Shown here: positions 32,513 to 43,673 of the stretch, piece by piece
How positions within the stretch are numbered: position 1 is the first letter of the stretch
Layout: each line of letters opens with the position of its first letter
Source of the DNA: Paraconiothyrium sp. Pb-2020
Taxonomy: Eukaryota; Ascomycota; Dothideomycetes; Pleosporales; Didymosphaeriaceae
Reading direction: 5' to 3'
Length of the DNA: 64,000 nt
Assembly: GCA_022419385.1 (NCBI GenBank)
Contig: JAJUBI010000006.1
Coordinates: 3,534,001 to 3,598,000, forward strand
Notes under the pieces: generated by a model
Database searches by the model: none
Told to the model about the DNA's origin: nothing
Seen by the model: only the letters and a program-made list of their open reading frames with translations
Position numbers and translations under genes: made by a program

Positions 32513-34090
32513 ATGGAACTACCGCCAACGCCACCCAATACACCATCCTCTTATACGCCAGAATTTGTATGTCGTGGTATTATCGAGGAGCACACGCGGC
32601 TACGGGACAAAGCATCCAGGCTAGTGAAATCGATTGCCAAGCGCCTGGTCCAGCCTATGAAGGACTGGAAAAGCCATAAGTCCCGGGCATGTCTCCGCAG
32701 CGACGCCATGGACATTCCGATCAGTCGTTGTGTGTACCATTCGAGTGGGAGTGGCTGCCATTCAGGGCCTTCGGAAGCCCTCGCTCAGGGCAAAAAGACG
32801 AAGGACCGATGCAAAGGTGCCGTGCTGGTTGGGGAGTCAACACAAATCGATGGTGCGACTTCGTGCTATTCGATAACCCAGACTCCAGCGGCGGTCTCGG
32901 CTTCGTACAAGTTCTGCAAGCTCTGCCAGGCCGAGGAAGCCTCTTCGCGTGCTCCACCAACGAGGAGTGATGGGGTTTCCTCAGATGCCTCATCACTAAG
33001 TAACGGAACCTCTCCGCATACTTCACCAACGCAGAGTGATGGGATCTCCTCTGATCCTTCATCAAATCACCATGATGCCAACGGCTGCTCCTGTTCCTGC
33101 GAAGACTGCGCATGCGCATACTGTTGCTGTGCAGACTGTTCAGAGTATGGCCAATGTAATTGCGATAGGCCCTGTCTATGTGCCGGAGACCATTGTGCAC
33201 CACCTTGCGGTGGTTGCTGTGCCGATTGTACCTGTCCGCCGCAGAGGATCCCAATGAAGACCCGAAGTAGGAGCGATAACGAGGTCCGCTTTAGCCCCAT
33301 TATGAACGGATGTCACCTCGAGCACTACGTCAAGGGGGGAGACACCGCTGCTGGATCTCACCAAGTTCGCAAAGCGAATAGCGCCAGCGAACTTTTGGAT
33401 AATCTCGGTTTGACGTTAGACCTCCCTGCTGCTGCACAACCTCCTTTAGTGTACCCAGTCTTTGTTTCCAACACGCCTGCTCACGAGGGAACTTCGTCTC
33501 GTGCCAGTGAGGCTGAGCCTCCAGCAGCACGGCCACCCAGACTCAACTTCTCCTGGAGAGACCGCAGGCGCCAAGTTAGAAGTTCGTGCTGGAACCTTTT
33601 CTCTGTTCCACAATCCAGGTCGCCCGCAAATCAGGACAATGAGACGGACAGCCGCGAGCTACCAACACAGAGTAAGCGTGGCTCATCTAGCATCACTCCT
33701 ACACAAACCGACTTCCCAGCTGAGCCAGCTAAACATGATGGCTCTTCGCCTGATCTCGAAACCATTACTCCCACTACGGCCCAGCCTTGCGAACAACGTT
33801 GCATTAAAACTGTTGATCTTCTCCGAGCCGGAATTGATAATATTCAAGCTCAGCTGGAAGGCATGAAGAGTCGTCTAGATGCCCTTGCCGATACATTTGG
33901 ACCCGCCATAAGTGCATCATCGACTTCTAATGCAACGACGGAGAGTAGATGTAGACGCCGACATCCTGATAGTCCTGAAAGCACTGTATTACCCACCACA
34001 GCTTGTGCGGAAAGTTTACCTAAAAGGGTTCGTCCTTCTAGGACTCCATCTCCAGTATGCAACCATCGCGATTCATTGTGTACAAGCTAA
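32513..34090 (+). CDS. Unrecognised protein with a dense cysteine block
   Basis: Intronless, 525 aa; the start has a perfect fungal context (ACCATGG). I do not recognise the family. Residues 192-241 (33086..33235) contain 19 Cys in 50 residues, many as CxC, CCC and CxxC, a metallothionein-like density inside a larger protein. Just before it are two near-identical Ser-rich stretches (PTRSDGVSSDASS and PTQSDGISSDPSS). After it come disordered Ser/Pro regions, a predicted coiled coil (VDLLRAGIDNIQAQLEGMKS), and a basic C terminus. There is no signal peptide, so the block would be cytosolic or nuclear, where it could hold Zn or Cu. That is inference. It is first in a run of three orphan genes on the plus strand. 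Confidence 0.7.
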   Translation: MELPPTPPNTPSSYTPEFVCRGIIEEHTRLRDKASRLVKSIAKRLVQPMKDWKSHKSRACLRSDAMDIPISRCVYHSSGSGCHSGPSEALAQGKKTKDRCKGAVLVGESTQIDGATSCYSITQTPAAVSASYKFCKLCQAEEASSRAPPTRSDGVSSDASSLSNGTSPHTSPTQSDGISSDPSSNHHDANGCSCSCEDCACAYCCCADCSEYGQCNCDRPCLCAGDHCAPPCGGCCADCTCPPQRIPMKTRSRSDNEVRFSPIMNGCHLEHYVKGGDTAAGSHQVRKANSASELLDNLGLTLDLPAAAQPPLVYPVFVSNTPAHEGTSSRASEAEPPAARPPRLNFSWRDRRRQVRSSCWNLFSVPQSRSPANQDNETDSRELPTQSKRGSSSITPTQTDFPAEPAKHDGSSPDLETITPTTAQPCEQRCIKTVDLLRAGIDNIQAQLEGMKSRLDALADTFGPAISASSTSNATTESRCRRRHPDSPESTVLPTTACAESLPKRVRPSRTPSPVCNHRDSLCTS

Positions 34091-34574
34091 CATGATCAAG
34101 CATGTTCCCGACATCTCTTCATCTCATCGTCCCAGGCGCTCTACTAGGCGCATGGAGCCGGTTCGGGTCGGTTCGTGGTTCGACGAAACGTGCCAGCCAT
34201 ATGCGCCGTAGCGACAGGCGTGCATGTAGGGACCCTCTTTCTTTTTCCTTTATTCTTCGCAGTGACGGGTGTTCTGGAGTTGGTGGTTTCTTTCATTGGG
34301 CAACGGGCACGGTTGAGTATAGTCGGTAATGGACTTTCTGGCTCCTTACAGGGAGAAGCTAGGTTAGTTGAGAGGAATTTTACTCTTACTTCGCTCTCGA
34401 TAGTATCGCATGCGCATTCTTCCAGACGTGTCCGCTTCCTTCTCTCTCACTCACTGTTTATGAGCACTGCACTTACTCCTTCCGAATCGATCTACGATTT
34501 TTACCCTCCGTTGCTTTTCTTACGGCCGCCACACATCTATTCAACTTACTGCAACAACTGGGATCATCACCGCA
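34091..34574. other. Intergenic between orphan genes
   Basis: About 0.48 kb. Pyrimidine-rich sequence near 34430-34560 is consistent with a fungal core promoter and 5' UTR. No gene is supportable. Confidence 0.5.
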
Positions 34575-36477
34575 ATGGCTCAAGCTCCTCAGATCCTAAT
34601 CGCCGACTTCAGCACGCCGAATTCCACCTATCGCGTCGCTGCTGGTCGCGCACAAAAACATGGTGTAAGTGCTCCCGATCCACGACTCAGGCATTCAGAC
34701 TTTGACATTGTCCGTTGCAGGAGCTCATCGCTCTGGCCCGCCGCATCTTCGACCGTCCTGCCGAGGAATACAAAGCGCACATTCATTTCGACGCGTCTTC
34801 ATGCAACGGACGCGCAGCGGAGTGCGAGTGGAATGAGGGATGGTATTTTGGGGCTGAAATGGTAGGGGCCAAGACATTAATAGTGTATGCAAAGGTTCCC
34901 CCAGCCTAAATGTGGATACTAAGGCTAATTCGGCAGGTTCATGCACTTCGAGAGATGGTCGCTTGCTGAGAAGATTGAGAAAGCAAAGATACAACTGGGA
35001 CTTGGTGAGGAGGTGCCAAGGAACGAAAGCGAGAAGGAGTTAGAACGATTGAGGGAGGTTGGGGATCAGAAAGCCAAAGCGGGCAAGTGGTGGGAAGCTA
35101 TGTGGTGGTGGAAGATGGCTAGGAAGGTGGAGGTGAGGATGGACGTTGGCAAGAAAAGAGCAAAGAATGTTCCTGAAAGCGATGCTCCCGAGGAAATCAC
35201 GGCGGAGCTGAAGGTATGCGATATCTCAGGCTATGACAGGCACATTGCTGACAGTGGCAGGACGAAGCGAAGACCGGGAAGGGATCAACGCCCCCAGCCA
35301 ACAAACAGGTATGAACATGCTTGATGATACTATAAAACGGACGCTGATGTGCGATAGGGACTGCCAGACTTCGTTAAGACCGAGATACTGGAGGTTGTCC
35401 GAGACGAGCTCGCAGGTGCTATTCTGATAAGCCTATCCAAGAGGTTGAAGGGAGAAATTGCCGAAACCGTCAAAGAATGTCTTCTCGAAGTGCTTGACGA
35501 TAGAGTGGGCGAGATCGTCAAGGCTGAGACCCGCAGGACTATCGACGAAGAAGGACTAGGTTGTTCTGCATCTAATCGCAAGGTACGTAAGACACATGGG
35601 CATAGTGTACGATGCACTAACGATATAGCGGAAGCGGCGCGTCACGAACGAGGAAGATATGGACAATCTGATTCCAGAAGATCGTCTAGCCAGTACTCAA
35701 CTTCCTTGGAAGATATACTATCCGTCACAAATTCCAGCAAACCCGGCTGAGGTGACAGATGTCATGACAATCGATGCGTACGCCATGAAGAAGCATTACG
35801 CGCAGGATCTCATCGTTGGACGCGCGCTACCTAGCTTCTGCATCGACCCTAACGTACGACCACTAGTGAGAGCAACACTCGTGGCTCAGTGTCAAGGTAG
35901 CTCTGTCAGGTACAACGTCTGCACTTACATTCCGTCAAAGTACGCCAAGAATGATCGGACCGGCGAGCTGCAGATACCACACGACGCAGTAGAGTTCTTA
36001 GCCGAGTTCACCGGAATGACCAAGCAGGAGCGGTCAGCCAAAATGGCAACGGCTCTGAAGGAAGACAATTGTACGGACTCTGATTTCACAACAATCGATA
36101 CGTACACAGGCACCCGCTTCCTTGACTGGGATGTCGTTATTGGCCACGCAAGGCCTGAAATATGCGCTGATCCGCAATTGCGACCACTCGTTCGCGCCCA
36201 TCTTACCAATGATGATAAGGTTTGCGCATATATGCCCGCTAGGTTTGGTAACGACAGGACTAGGTCAGATGGCGAGCTGCTCATCTCTATTGAATGTGTG
36301 CAGGTGTGGAGCGAATTCGATGCGCCTACTGATAGCAAGCGGAGAGAGAAGATTAAGGAAGCCTTGGTCAATAAGGGCAGAGAAAGGTTTGGAAAAGGGT
36401 ATGCGAGAGCGAGTGTATCAGGAGTTGTGGAGGAGGATAGAGAACCTCCGAGTGGCGGTGCGGGCGAGGATGGCTGA
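34575..36477 (+). CDS. Unrecognised six-exon protein with a duplicated C-terminal domain
   Basis: Exons 34575..34664, 34721..34884, 34937..35213, 35261..35308, 35358..35582 and 35629..36477 keep one frame and give 550 aa. Donors are GTAAGT, GTATGC (twice), GTATGA and GTACGT. The second donor (34885) is chosen for frame and is the least certain. I do not recognise the family. Residues about 80-165 are helical and rich in Trp and Lys (WWEAMWWWKMARKVE). Residues about 195-265 are a charged helical segment (VKTEILEVVRDELAG). Residues 315-422 and 423-523 are two copies of one domain; shared blocks are TID(A/T)Y, the pair DLIVGRA / DVVIGHA, (D/A)P(N/Q)(V/L)RPLVRA, and GEL with downstream helices. 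No signal peptide or membrane segment. Both neighbours are also orphans. Confidence 0.75.
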
Positions 36478-36826
36478 GTTCGGTCTAGGTCTGACTGCTT
36501 TACTTGGGATCTGCTATGTCTACTGCTCAGATGCGGTACTCCAACTGGTGATAACAGATTCATGCAAATTAGTTGACTACTTCACTACCATTCCGGAGAG
36601 AGTCTCCCCTTCTCTTACTTTCTCCTACACAGCCTGATCCTTTTACCTCGTCACGTTTACTCAGTCTGCGCATGGTATCTTACTCGCCTTGCAACCACGT
36701 ATAACACCGCTTCAAACCCACAACTTCATTCCAACCATCCCTCTCGACCGCTCCGCCTTGTCGCTCCGTCTACGACTATATCCACCTCATACCCCCCAGC
36801 CTTCTTACACCTCTGTACACACCACC
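36478..36826. other. Intergenic between orphan genes
   Basis: About 0.35 kb, with C/T-rich sequence just before the next start codon as is common in fungal promoters. An open frame extends upstream of the chosen start to 36689. Confidence 0.5.
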
Positions 36827-37631
36827 ATGTCGACCCCGCCAGCCTCCATCACAGTCCGCGACTTCCTCACCGACCGCCACGGCTTCACGCTCCCGTCCAC
36901 ACACCATTACCTCACCTCCTACGACGCCACGCTAGCGCATACGTCGCGCAGCTTGTTTAGGCATCCCAAGGCGTTCGATGTACACTTTCACAAGAGCGTG
37001 AACGAGAACGATTGCGGGGACGTTATACGCGGGGAGGAGTGGGATGCTGTGGTGAGGGGGGAGGGGATGAGAGAGGGTAGTGGGCACGCAAAGACGATAT
37101 GGGCGCATTTTGTGAGGAGGGAGGGTGTGGATTTGTTTGGGGAGCCGCTTGAGGAACGGGAGGAGAGAGGACAAGAGAGAGAGAAGACTGGGCGGTTGAA
37201 GGAGGGGGGCGTTGCGAGGTTGGTGGGGAGGAGGAAGAGGAAGAAGGGGATGAGAGAGGTGGTGGGGTATAGCCTGGCGCCGCCGAATGTGGGGAGGTGG
37301 GAGTACTTCTCGAGGTATACGGAGATTGTACCGTACGGGGGTGGAGACGAGGTTTGTATCCGTGTGGGATCTCACGGAAAGGCGATTTGGGCTGACTTGT
37401 TACTAGGCAGCGACGACAACTACTGAGACGCGGATTGCTCCGCCGTTCCCTGGGTTTGAGTACTCGGTGGCCGACAGTGCCACTATGCGGACTATACAAG
37501 GGGATAAGCCGCAGAGGACTGCTAGCGAGAGCCCATTATTCGAGCCTGAGGCAGAGGTCAAGCGGGAGTTGTCGCCTGAGATTTTTCTGGATGATGGAGG
37601 GGTGGAGTGGAATGATGAGGGGTGCTGCTAG
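36827..37631 (+). CDS. Unrecognised two-exon protein, 249 aa
   Basis: Exons 36827..37351 and 37407..37631. The intron has donor GTTTGT and acceptor TACTAG, and joins in frame. The chosen ATG (ACCACCATGTCG) has a good context; the frame is open to 36689, which would add 46 Pro/Thr-rich residues. I do not recognise the family. The N terminus ITVRDFLTDRHGFTLPSTHHYLTSYD looks folded. The centre is very charged and coding-strand purine-rich, with Glu/Arg runs and RRKRKKG. The C terminus is acidic (EVKRELSPEIFLDD). No signal peptide or transmembrane segment. A nuclear location is possible from the basic cluster. Confidence 0.65.
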
Positions 37632-38031
37632 GGTCTTGATCTTCGTTTGCGGAGGGTTGGCGTTGGGTATAGATGGTTCTTCTTGCGGCGTTCGAGTCAC
37701 TTGTCTTTGCCTTTTCCGTCCATAGCCAACTCCGGCTTTTCATTGTATATACTGAATCACGAACAAAGAGCGTACGGTTGTATATACTTGCATATGGTAC
37801 ACATGGCACCGTTTGCGAATCTAATGTACAGGTGTGCTGACGGTCGCTGTGCAACGTCCTGCCTTTTGGAGATAGAATTAACAACGCGAAACTATTTCCA
37901 GGCGCCGTGACCCTCGAATCCTCGTGATGTTTCTTGTCCCGTTAGAAGTTTCCTTTCCGGCATTATCCACCGTGTATCTCATCCCATGACCCTATCTCCC
38001 TCTGTCTGAACCCTTTACTTTCCCAGCTTTT
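37632..38031. other. Intergenic between convergent genes
   Basis: Shared 3' flank of the 249-aa orphan (plus) and MTC6 (minus). Nothing else is seen. Confidence 0.55.
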
Positions 38032-40345
38032 TTAGCTAGGCACACCCTCATACTCCCACCCCTCTAGCATCCTTCTCCTCCTTCCCCTCTTATCATCCCG
38101 CCGATTCGCCGCACATTTTACAAAGAAAGTCAGCGCCGTAACCACGAATATAATAATCGCCGCCACTGTCGGTACCACGACGATGCGTGTCTGATCCAGG
38201 TCGTCTGGGGCCAAGTACGGACACGTGCCGTTGACCTCTGCGACCCAACAGTCTGCGACGTCCATGCTGTTGAGATTGATGAGGATGGAGGAGGTGTTCA
38301 TGTTGGAGCGGTCGAGGGGAGGCGCTGCGCGTGCGGCGGAAAGGAGATGTGCGTTTTCGAGCGGTGTGTGGGGGACGGAGAAGGTGGAGGGGGAGGCGCA
38401 CGCTTTTGTTGCGGAGTCGTAGGTCTTGGGGTGAGAGGAGATACTCCAGGAGTAGGGGAGGATGGGTCCTGGCACGCGACGCGCAAGGGTGTGTTACAAT
38501 CGACTACGTGCCAGCGACCGGGCCACGCGCCCTCTGTGTATGCGGCTGCGCAGCGGTTGCCTGTCGCGCCGGAGGTGGAAGCGTCTGTTGCATTGAGCGG
38601 CTCGCCGGGGGCCCAGGACCAGAGGTAAGAGTGTGTAAAGGCAGCGTAGGGGAGGGGATTCTTGTCCGCGGTGGTGTTGGCAAGGGAGTGGTTGAGCATT
38701 GGTGATATACCGCAAGCAGTAAGGTTTGAGATGGCAGGGATCGGGGAGAAGAGGTCAGGGTTGGAGGATACGGAGAGGGTTGGTGGCACAACAGCGACGG
38801 CGAAGGATGAGTTCCTTTGCGGTGTGACGGTTTTGTCGGAGGCGTCGAAAAGGCAACCTTCGTTGAGGGAGTCAGAGGACGAGAACGAGACATCAGGCTG
38901 GACTGAGATTGTCTCGGAAGGGAAAATTGTATCCGCGTCGAGGCTCCTGTTGTAGCCACCCATTTGTGGATCGATAGTGCCGAAGATCGCAATGAGGCGG
39001 TAGTACTTAGAGAATTGAGCATATGCTTCGTCCGGCCATCCATCTTCGGTCGTTGGATCATTGCCGTTAGCTCCTTCTACCGTATAGTAACCTTCTCGTG
39101 GCTTGTTCTCCGGGTCGACATTGTTCCACGAGTTCCTCAGGTTTGCGCGTTCATCTGCAAGTTTCGAGGGCGTGTATAATTCCTCGGAGAGGTTGCCTTT
39201 CATAATGTTGCTGAGAAGATTTCCTGCTGCCTGAGGAAGCAAATCGCCGGAAGGTTGTTGGGCAGGCTCGTTGGGGTGTTGCCAGGAAGCAGCAGCGTGG
39301 ATGTTGAGAAGTAGATGTGTGAAAGAAGCATCGGTTGTGGTGGATGTCGCCTCAAGGAAGTCATTGAAGATCCCGGTGAGGTAGTTGAGTGTTATCGTAG
39401 ATGTGCAGTTATAGCTCCCTAATTGATACAAGAAACCTTCTTGAACTGGAGCAGAGCTCGAAGTGGAAGGGGCGGGTGTCGCGCTAAAGGATGATGAAGA
39501 GGAACCTGATCTCGAAGACTCTCCTGATGCCGATGATGATGTAGGAGAGGGCACTGAGGAAGATTCCATACTCAACCTCGTTGAGCTAGAACTTGCGTCT
39601 GACGACCCATCCTGGCGTTTTGGAAACCCTGCTTTGGAGATAGTTGCAGTCACTCCAGCACTTGTAGAGCTCAAGCTACTAGTAATTGTGAAAGCCGGCA
39701 CAGGCACTGTTGATGAACTTCCCGCGGCTGAAGCAGTTGGTATCTGAGCTGGGCATAGGCTCCATTGGCTCCTTGAAGCATCCCAATATGTGTCTACGAT
39801 GAATCTCCGCAGTCCAACTGCGAGCAAGTTCGAAAAGCATTTTTGAAACGATGTGTCTTCATACTGCCCATTGCCGAAGCAGGCTGCTCTCAATGATACC
39901 CAGGGGACAGTATGGAAGTTGATTGGGATAAGTAACCCGACATCACGCTGGGCCTGTTGCACATGTTAGTGAATTATCTACAGTTTCTAGATGTATAGTC
40001 GGTGCACATGGTAACTGGGGAGTCGCATTGAGATGCAACCTGCTCCAACATGTTCAAGAGCAATCATCCACAGAGACTGATTCAAGTCCAAGTCCTAGCT
40101 CTTGACATCTCTCGACTGTGTAGGGTGTTGATGCGAGGAGACCCGGCTCATTGGTTCATGTTGTACAGGCGCGTAACCCCTGAATATCATGACGCATTCG
40201 AGCACGTCTAACGAGCATCGTGAAGGAGCTTGTGGACCCGGAATGACAGATAGAGCACAAAGTAACTTACCCGAAACGCCTCGTCCCAAGGCTGCACCAG
40301 CGTGTCCCCTGCCGTCGGATCCGGGACATACAGCGAGTCCGCCAT
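38032..40345 (-). CDS. MTC6: Maintenance of telomere capping protein 6 (MTC6), apparent 1-nt frameshift
   Basis: Minus-strand exon 1 is 40271..40345 (ends PWDEAFR, donor GTAAGT). After a 317-nt intron, exon 2 runs 39953..38032. The order matches fungal MTC6: AQRDVGLLIPINFHTVPW, a Cys-containing N-terminal domain, a long Ser-rich stretch, the TEDGWPDEAYAQFSKYYRL region, TACGISPMLN, SYLWSWAPGEP, a RWHVVDC ... RVACQD segment, and near the end one transmembrane helix (VVPTVAAIIIFVVTALTFFVK) followed by a basic cytosolic tail ending YEGVPS. The frame breaks after RVACQDP: the conserved continuation ILPYSWSIS lies one base out of phase. One more base in the G run at 38464..38466 (C on the coding strand) would give a 665-aa protein. 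Both sides are conserved, so this is a base-calling error or a recent lesion. Confidence 0.88.
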
Positions 40346-43300
40346 CTCGCGCGGTCAACCTCCACGACTCGCCTCACCGCTCAACGACGGCGGCACGCAA
40401 AGAAAGCGAACGCGAGCAAAGGCAATCGAAATGAAGAGACAAGGTTTCTATGACTGCAGTAGCCCGAATGGATGCGGCATGCCCCTCTCCCGATGACTTG
40501 ATGATGAAGCTCCGCATGAGGCTGCTCGCCTAACGGCGTTTGATCGGCGTTTGCATGGCAGGGATCGCGGGAGAAACTGGCCAGACGGGGCACGTGACAT
40601 GCTCTTCTGCCCTACGATGCAGGCTCCGGGGTCGTGATTCAGGCTGAAAAGTGGCGCATCCAATGGACAGCGTCGGACACGGGCAGCGTCCGTACGGCTG
40701 GGAGAGCTTGGTCTGCGCGTTTGCCATTTGTTCCTTCAGAGATAAATTTGGAGCCGTGTCTCAGGTGGCTTGCAGCTGCCACGCGAGAATGACCCTCGTC
40801 GGGCGCTCACCGATCAGATCAAGATGTCTGACGCTCCTTCAAACGTCGATAGACTACGATGCTGGGAAGCATGCTGCGATGGGGCATTAGCCGGGGTCCA
40901 GACTGCAGGTGTGCCTCTGTCCCCGCAGCTGTCCCCTCGAATTATGCGCAGGCATATCGACGGCGGCGGAGAACAGAGCCATGGGTCGCGGTTCCGCGGC
41001 AGAGGAACGCTCAACGGCCGTGAGCAGCTTGCCCGTCTGTGTCGCCGTCCCTGCGCACGCACGCACCGCGCCAAACACGTGTAGGACTTGCCAGGAAAGG
41101 CAATATTAGAGTCGAGACGGCGATGCGATTGGCTGGCCGAGCATTTACCCGGTGCTCATCTTGGCTCGACACGGAGCGCGACGTGCGACAGACGCCATTG
41201 TCCCAGCCGACACGTGCAGCGGATGTGGCCCTCCCGAGCTTGTTGAGGGTGCCAGGTACGGAGAGCAGGGCTTGATGGAGCAGTGACCGCATGCGCAGAG
41301 TCATCCTGGTCAGAACCCGTCACGTTTTGACACAGAGATTGGCAGGGGCAGCAGGTAGGGCTTCGTATGGGATCCTGCACGGCGGACGCCTTTCCGCCTT
41401 TGTACAATGCTCACAACATTGCCGTACCGGGAAAGATGCACGCGGGACTGCGAGACCCGGGGAGGAGTGTCTTGGCTGTCGACGGCCGCCCTTCGCGCGC
41501 TCAACACCCCAGGGAATTCGAGATTTGCAAGGCAAAATGCAAGCTCGCCAGCCTGCATCGTAACGGGCGCCCAACGACCCGACAGGCAAAGCTCAGGAGC
41601 AGTAGAGTGCTGTAAGCCCGGCACTTGGCTCACCTTCGGCGCCGCCATGGCCGCGTCTCCCCAATAGCACGCCCACCTCGTGCTCCCTTCAACGGCTTTT
41701 TGCAGCCCCCAACGATCGTCCAGATCCTGCACCCTTCCAGCACGTGCGCGGTCGGGCGTACACTTGACTTGTAACCTCTTAGCCTCCACCCTCGAAACAC
41801 GGGCGTTCCACCAGTCAGACGCGCCATTGGAGCCTTCTCAGCGCTAGACGGCAAGCGCTGACCTCGCCTTGGACAGGGAGTCGAAACGATCTGCCTTAGG
41901 CGAGAGGAGAAAGTCACCGCCAGCCCTCCCTCGCTCTTCTCTTAACCCTGGCTCACGATTCACCATCCCAGCACGCATCCTTCCATCTCACCCCTTCTCA
42001 ATCCACAATTCGCACATCCACGCGGGCGGGTCCCGACGCCCAACGCGGAAGTCTTGTGCTAGCGCCCTCAGATTTACACTTTGCCGTCTGTGTGTACCCG
42101 GCCGGCGCAAAGGCTTGGAGCGTGATGCCAATGCCACTGTCCATGCCATGCATGCGCGCGGCGCGAGCAATAACGGCCGCGCTGCACGGACGCCCATTGC
42201 CACGTTTTTCCTGCCGCTCGCGAGGGTCATTTGCGACTCCGTCCGTGTAGGGCCGTGGCACCGCCGTTGGACGACATGAGCGGAGCGGGGACTCGTGGTC
42301 TTGACTTTCGGCGCGCCCGCTGCTCTCTAGTCCCCATCCGGCCGTGACTAAGCGCCCTCGCATTCGCGTTGCCCTCCCGGGCACAACCGCATTGTGTAGA
42401 CAATGTTCGAGATTCGAGAGTCGAGATTGATGCCATGATTTGGATTCGTCTCATCTGCGCCAACGGAATCTCCCGACTAGGTTTCGGCGACGCGGATGCT
42501 AGAAGGCTGTCACTCTTCCTTCTAGCCAGTACACTGTCGTGGTTCCAAGAGTGCTGGACTCGCCCTCGTTGCCTTAGTACACCCCGAGTACGAATCCGAC
42601 TATCTACACCTCAAATCAGCCTAGCGCTGTTGCCCGATGAGGTCGAATACGTGACCAGGTGTTTGTGTCATGACAACCATAGTGCGTGTGGCACAGTGCG
42701 TCGCGTTGAGCCCAGATCCATACTTCTACCCACGGTGCAGTGCAGTGTTCTCGTGACGCCGTGTAGCGAGCACTCGCCAACACCGTCGGCGTCGCTATAG
42801 AGTTGCCGGAAGCCTGCCTGCGTCCGTGGCATCCCGACAGCGCGTTCACTGACACGGCGTCCCTGCCTTAGTCGTGCGCTCTATTGCTGTCGTAAACTTT
42901 GCGTGCAGCACAGCGGCCTAATCCCAAAACCCGGGCAGCCAGGCCGACATCACGCATGCGCTGAGCCGGAAACCAAGGGAGCAGCCTTGCCTCGCTTGCC
43001 GCCACAATCCAAAATGTGCTTCGTGAAGGATGCTGGGCTGAGCTAGCACAGGACTCGCAGGGAGCGTGTGGGCCCAACGTTCAACCGGGCCCTGAGTGTG
43101 ATTCAAAAAAGCATGTCACTGTCTGCTGGAAGTCGTGTCGTGCGTATAATTGTCTGAAGACGGTGCAGCTGTGCCGCTTGGGTATTAGATTCTCAACCAA
43201 GGAGTATATGGTATAGTAGAGTAGGATCTGGTGCGACATCGTGAAGAAATCTCAATGGTACATGCCAACGTCCAGGCCAGAGCCTGGGACGGGCAGCCTA

Positions 43301-43673
43301 ATGTAGAACTCCGTAATCCCTGGCATGCATATGCAATCATGCCCCTCAGTGAACGCCTAATGGTAGATAACCCGCTCGCTTCCGCTAAGCAACATCAACA
43401 AGGAAGGGGTAGCGATGGAATGAAGAATGAACAAGAAAAACAGATGACAGTATGCCGCCCAGTAAACCTTTTTTCCAATGTTTTACATGATGGTTGGGTA
43501 TCTTGTCGACCAACTTAAGGGTAAACCTGAGGAAGGAAAACCGAAGCTTGGCGACGTATCCGCAATGAGCATGAACGTGATCATTACAATGACATACTAG
43601 ATCTTTGCGTATGTGTATAAACATGAAGTGACAATGTCGGCTAAAGATATGTAGCTTGGAACGTCAGGAGCAA
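40346..43673. other. Gene-poor, GC-rich intergenic region downstream of the Myb gene
   Basis: About 3.3 kb holding the MTC6 promoter and the Myb gene's 3' flank. Up to about 43.1 kb it is clearly GC-rich and CpG-rich by eye, which generates many overlapping short frames on both strands. None resembles a known family or has splice support. Confidence 0.5.
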
